The notes under the pieces: generated by a model
The model's input: the letters and a program-made list of their open reading frames with translations, nothing else
Database searches by the model: none
What the model was told of the DNA's origin: nothing
Position numbers and translations under genes: made by a program
In this document: positions 61,701 through 64,000 of the stretch, piece by piece
How the letters are laid out: every line of letters starts with the position of its first letter
Numbering within the stretch: the stretch's first letter is position 1
NCBI GenBank assembly: GCA_000469685.2
Contig: LS997566.1
Coordinates: 16,854,045 to 16,918,044, forward strand
DNA: 64,000 nucleotides
Direction of reading: 5' to 3'
Source: Haemonchus contortus
Lineage: Eukaryota; Nematoda; Chromadorea; Rhabditida; Trichostrongylidae

Positions 61701-62410
61701 TGTGTCAAATATGATCTCAAGTCCTAGAATATGAATGAGAGTAGACCGAATAGGCTCATTTCAGAATGTAATAAATGTCTTTTCAAGACCTCTGCTTTTT
61801 GCACCCAGCGATAGAGTATCAGACTTTCCGAGGTCATTAAAGGAGCCTAATAAAACACTATGTCAACAGAGCATTCCAGGATTGCACAGTTGTGGGCCCC
61901 TCGTACTTCTTCCATTTGCCAAGCGCGCTCCCCCACGACAGACAACGAGCATGCCGACTCATTCATTGCTGCAGCTTCAAGAAGACGATGTAGTTATGGC
62001 TAAAAATCACTCAGCCATTCCAACATCGTGAAGATGCTTGCCTTCAGCCAGCCCATGACTAGTTTAAAAATGGGTATGCAGTGAAGGATCATTAGCAATT
62101 CTCACACTTACTCTCGGACAACGCAAAATGCAAAACACTTGTATGGAATAAAAGATGGAAATGAGCGTACCGAAAAATAACCGTTTCCGGTGGGATTGAT
62201 CGGCGCGGCAGCGTTGCCGTTTTGTTTGTGGAGTCGGGCAGCGATATCTTCGATACCGTTCCGTGCTGCACTCGACGTTTGTGCTGTCGTACTACCACCG
62301 CCCATGAGAAGACGTTGCATGAGCGATTGCTGATTCTGAAGTTGTTGCTGTTGCCCTGACGTCGATGACACCACTTCTTGCATAGACGACGGTGACGAAG
62401 GCGGATGCAT
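52770..62410 (-). CDS. large multi-C2H2 zinc-finger nuclear protein (~1,010 residues)
   Basis: Twenty-one exons on the minus strand, 5' to 3': 62410-62171, 60944-60861, 60595-60470, 59646-59464, 59338-59229, 58779-58599, 58517-58391, 58184-58065, 57973-57868, 57422-57276, 56953-56780, 56184-56077, 55388-55263, 55177-55019, 54911-54678, 54587-54516, 54449-54372, 54219-54031, 53934-53845, 53634-53459 and 52974-52770. Fingers come in pairs split by introns: CLECGIN...KREH with CPICLSE...HSSH; CSKCQKP...FFH with CLFEGCT...KIH; CRLCHKT...WH with CRVCGFG...KEH; CEKCGKI...YTH with CPHCELG...ELH. There is also a zinc ribbon (CGRC...CEVC), an RKRPLDD basic patch, Ala- and Gln-rich tracts and an acidic tail ending EEEYAPE. 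All joins are in phase except 59464/59338, which needs one extra base. ATG 62410 follows a TTTTCAG acceptor by 17 bases. Eight fingers plus a Gln-rich tract recall published descriptions of C. elegans MEP-1, but orthology is untested. Confidence 0.85.
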
Positions 62411-62434
62411 TCAACGCATTCACAACACTGAAAA
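62411..62434 (-). promoter_or_regulatory. probable spliced-leader acceptor of the zinc-finger gene
   Basis: On the minus strand, CATTTTCAG ends at 62428 and is followed by 17 bases and the ATG at 62410. An in-frame TGA directly before the ATG shows that translation starts here, not in an upstream coding exon. This is the usual layout of a nematode trans-spliced first exon. Confidence 0.55.
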
Positions 62435-62977
62435 TGGACACAGATGATCAGCAAATTTGCCGAATAAGAAGAGGTCATCATCGATCATCGCGTAACATCA
62501 CGAGGATTAGACTACACTAGAGCAAAACAATAGAACAGATAGGAATCGACGATTAAACGGAACGTTCTCTGTTTTAGGGAAGCAGTACAGACCTCAAAGA
62601 AATATTCCTTTCCGGCAAGCAAACGCATTCTCACACATTCAAGCCGGATCAAACAGAACCTTGGAACTTTGGATTAAGGAGCGTGGCAATCATTTTCAGG
62701 AAATAGAATCTCTTCGCCTTTCCTCGCAAAGATTTTCGCTACCTTACCTTCCAAACGCTAGCATCCATGCTTTGAATGAATCGAATTCGATAACACAACA
62801 AAAATTGTGACCCATAGATGTAATTAATGATGTGATGAGGAAAGGGAGACCGGAAATCAACATAAGAACATTTCAATGATATTGATGATGTTAATAAGAA
62901 TGATTAAATAGAGTAAAGCGAAGTTTAAAAATCAAAAACAAAAAAATCACGCATGGAACAAGATGTAGAGCACCAAT

Positions 62978-63649
62978 TCAGAGAAAGGTAAAAATTGTGC
63001 TATCAGAAGATAAACTTTCTGCCCCAACCAGTAGGCGAATGAATGACAGGAAAGAAACAGGAATGAAGTGAGGTAGTGCCAACTGCGTAGCCACAACACC
63101 TGCAGTCTGAAGATCAAATCCCGGATCGATCTGAACCATCACTCGTCCAGGGTCATGTGAATGGAAAATCATCATCTGGGAAGAAAACGCTTACCTGTTC
63201 ATTGACAGGCCTGAAGGATAAGTCACTATGGTACAGACCAAACGCTTTTGCTGCACCCTACTACGAAACCCCTCACGTTACCAATACAATCGAGGAAATC
63301 TCAATTTACAAGAAGGAAGTTGTAAAAACTTGCATTCCTGCACCGATGTTACTAATATGAAGAGCTAAGCTTTCGATGAGACATACCCCTTACACGATGC
63401 CCTTTGCTCGGGAGTCTTCTGCGAATACGAAAGGGTATTGATGTTTGAAGTAGTCCGACGAGCTTTATCCAAGACAAAAGTAGAGCTAGCAATCGGTTGA
63501 CGACAGCACAGTCGAGATGATGATGTGAATAGCACTCAACAAACGGACTTACGATAACCGGTCTCGATACCTTCTTCTACCGCACCGAACGATGTCAACG
63601 GCGGCGACGACGATGAGCTACTGTGCACCCGCTCCCTCCCCTTCTGCAT
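62978..63649 (-). other. possible upstream exons of unassigned gene or alternative 5' end
   Basis: Minus-strand pieces with good splice sites: 63649-63553 (from an ATG, Ser-rich, donor GTAAGT), 63418-63394 (25 bases, in phase with the previous) and 63175-63105 (ATGATG directly after a TTCTTCCCAG acceptor, reading MMIFHSHDPGRVMVQIDPGF, donor GTGTTG). None joins in phase to the exon at 62410. They may form a separate transcript or alternative first exons. Confidence 0.3.
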
Positions 63650-64000
63650 CGCCGCTAGGCTCCCTGGTGTAGTCACAAGTGTTGTAGCGATCGACGACGC
63701 CACAGATGAATAGAGCGACGTTGGGAACGTCAGCGCGGGTGACGACAACGATACGAAACTAGTTTCTAGTCTCACCACAACTATCTACCAACGACGTCGA
63801 CAACGATGATGACGACGATGGGCAATGGAGAAGTTCACCGGACAGATTACGTTCATAACCATTCCTAGAACACCCTTTCTTATTTATCATCAGAAAATTC
63901 CTAGGATCTCTTGAAAAGTAACTATGATAGTGAGAAGGAAAAGCTATGGGATCGAATTTCGAAAAATCGGTAAATAAGGTGAAGCATGAAGCAAGGAGGC
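63650..64000. other. CG-rich upstream region, no gene assigned
   Basis: Contains clustered ACGACGATG-type repeats around 63590-63830, on either strand readable as Ser/Asp runs. Could be promoter-proximal sequence of the minus-strand transcription unit. Nothing firmer can be said. Confidence 0.3.

Noticed and set aside
62092..62481. Alternative frame over the first zinc-finger exon (Cys/Arg-rich)
   Set aside because: The frame with the Gln-rich stretch and ATG 62410 has coding composition, a trans-splice site and the right phase for the next exon.
1..64000. tRNA, rRNA, spliced-leader RNA genes and CRISPR arrays
   Set aside because: No cloverleaf with a GTTCGAATC-type arm, no rRNA-like stretch, no SL1 sequence and no regular short repeat-spacer array were seen by eye.

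Overview
The window looks like genomic DNA of a strongylid (hookworm-type) nematode. The evidence is small-intron genes with T-rich 3' splice sites, probable spliced-leader acceptors just upstream of ATGs, secreted proteins of parasite type (a cathepsin B-like protease and a nematode class-2 lipase), and a dense load of nematode-type transposons. The long open frames are mostly not genes. Genes were assembled here by following exons, splice sites and codon phase by eye.

Layout. 1-7 kb: a ~670-bp terminal-inverted-repeat element, then repeat block A (1.5-6.9 kb), which carries a 5-exon gene for a 129-residue secreted protein. 7-12 kb: transposon debris (Tc1/mariner helix-turn-helix fragment, foldback MITE, RTE endonuclease fragment). 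12.2-15.9 kb: a complete 9-exon secreted class-2 lipase. 18.7-20.8 kb: two small secreted-protein genes. 21-24.5 kb: unidentified sequence, a GC-rich tract and a Penelope-type GIY-YIG fragment. 24.6-27.9 kb: block B, a second copy of the secreted-protein gene. 28-28.9 kb: an inverted partial copy of the block. 29.2-31.1 kb: a mariner element with a piggyBac-like element nested in it. 33.3-38.1 kb: block C, almost identical to B, with the third gene copy. 40-44.2 kb: MITEs and RTE remains. 44.9-50.2 kb: a cathepsin B-like cysteine protease gene of at least 11 exons. 52.8-62.4 kb, minus strand: a ~21-exon gene for a ~1,010-residue protein with paired C2H2 fingers, a zinc ribbon, poly-Ala/Gln tracts and an acidic tail. 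Possible extra 5' exons lie at 63.1-63.65 kb.

The lipase, protease and small signal-peptide proteins all enter the secretory pathway, fitting a parasite's digestive or secreted repertoire. The zinc-finger gene is a nuclear regulator candidate, transcribed convergently with the protease. The most informative local biology is the triplicated secreted-protein gene. Copies B and C encode the same protein. Copy A differs by 11 residues with only two silent changes. Its fourth intron gained a ~508-bp Tc1-like MITE for which B and C show the empty site.
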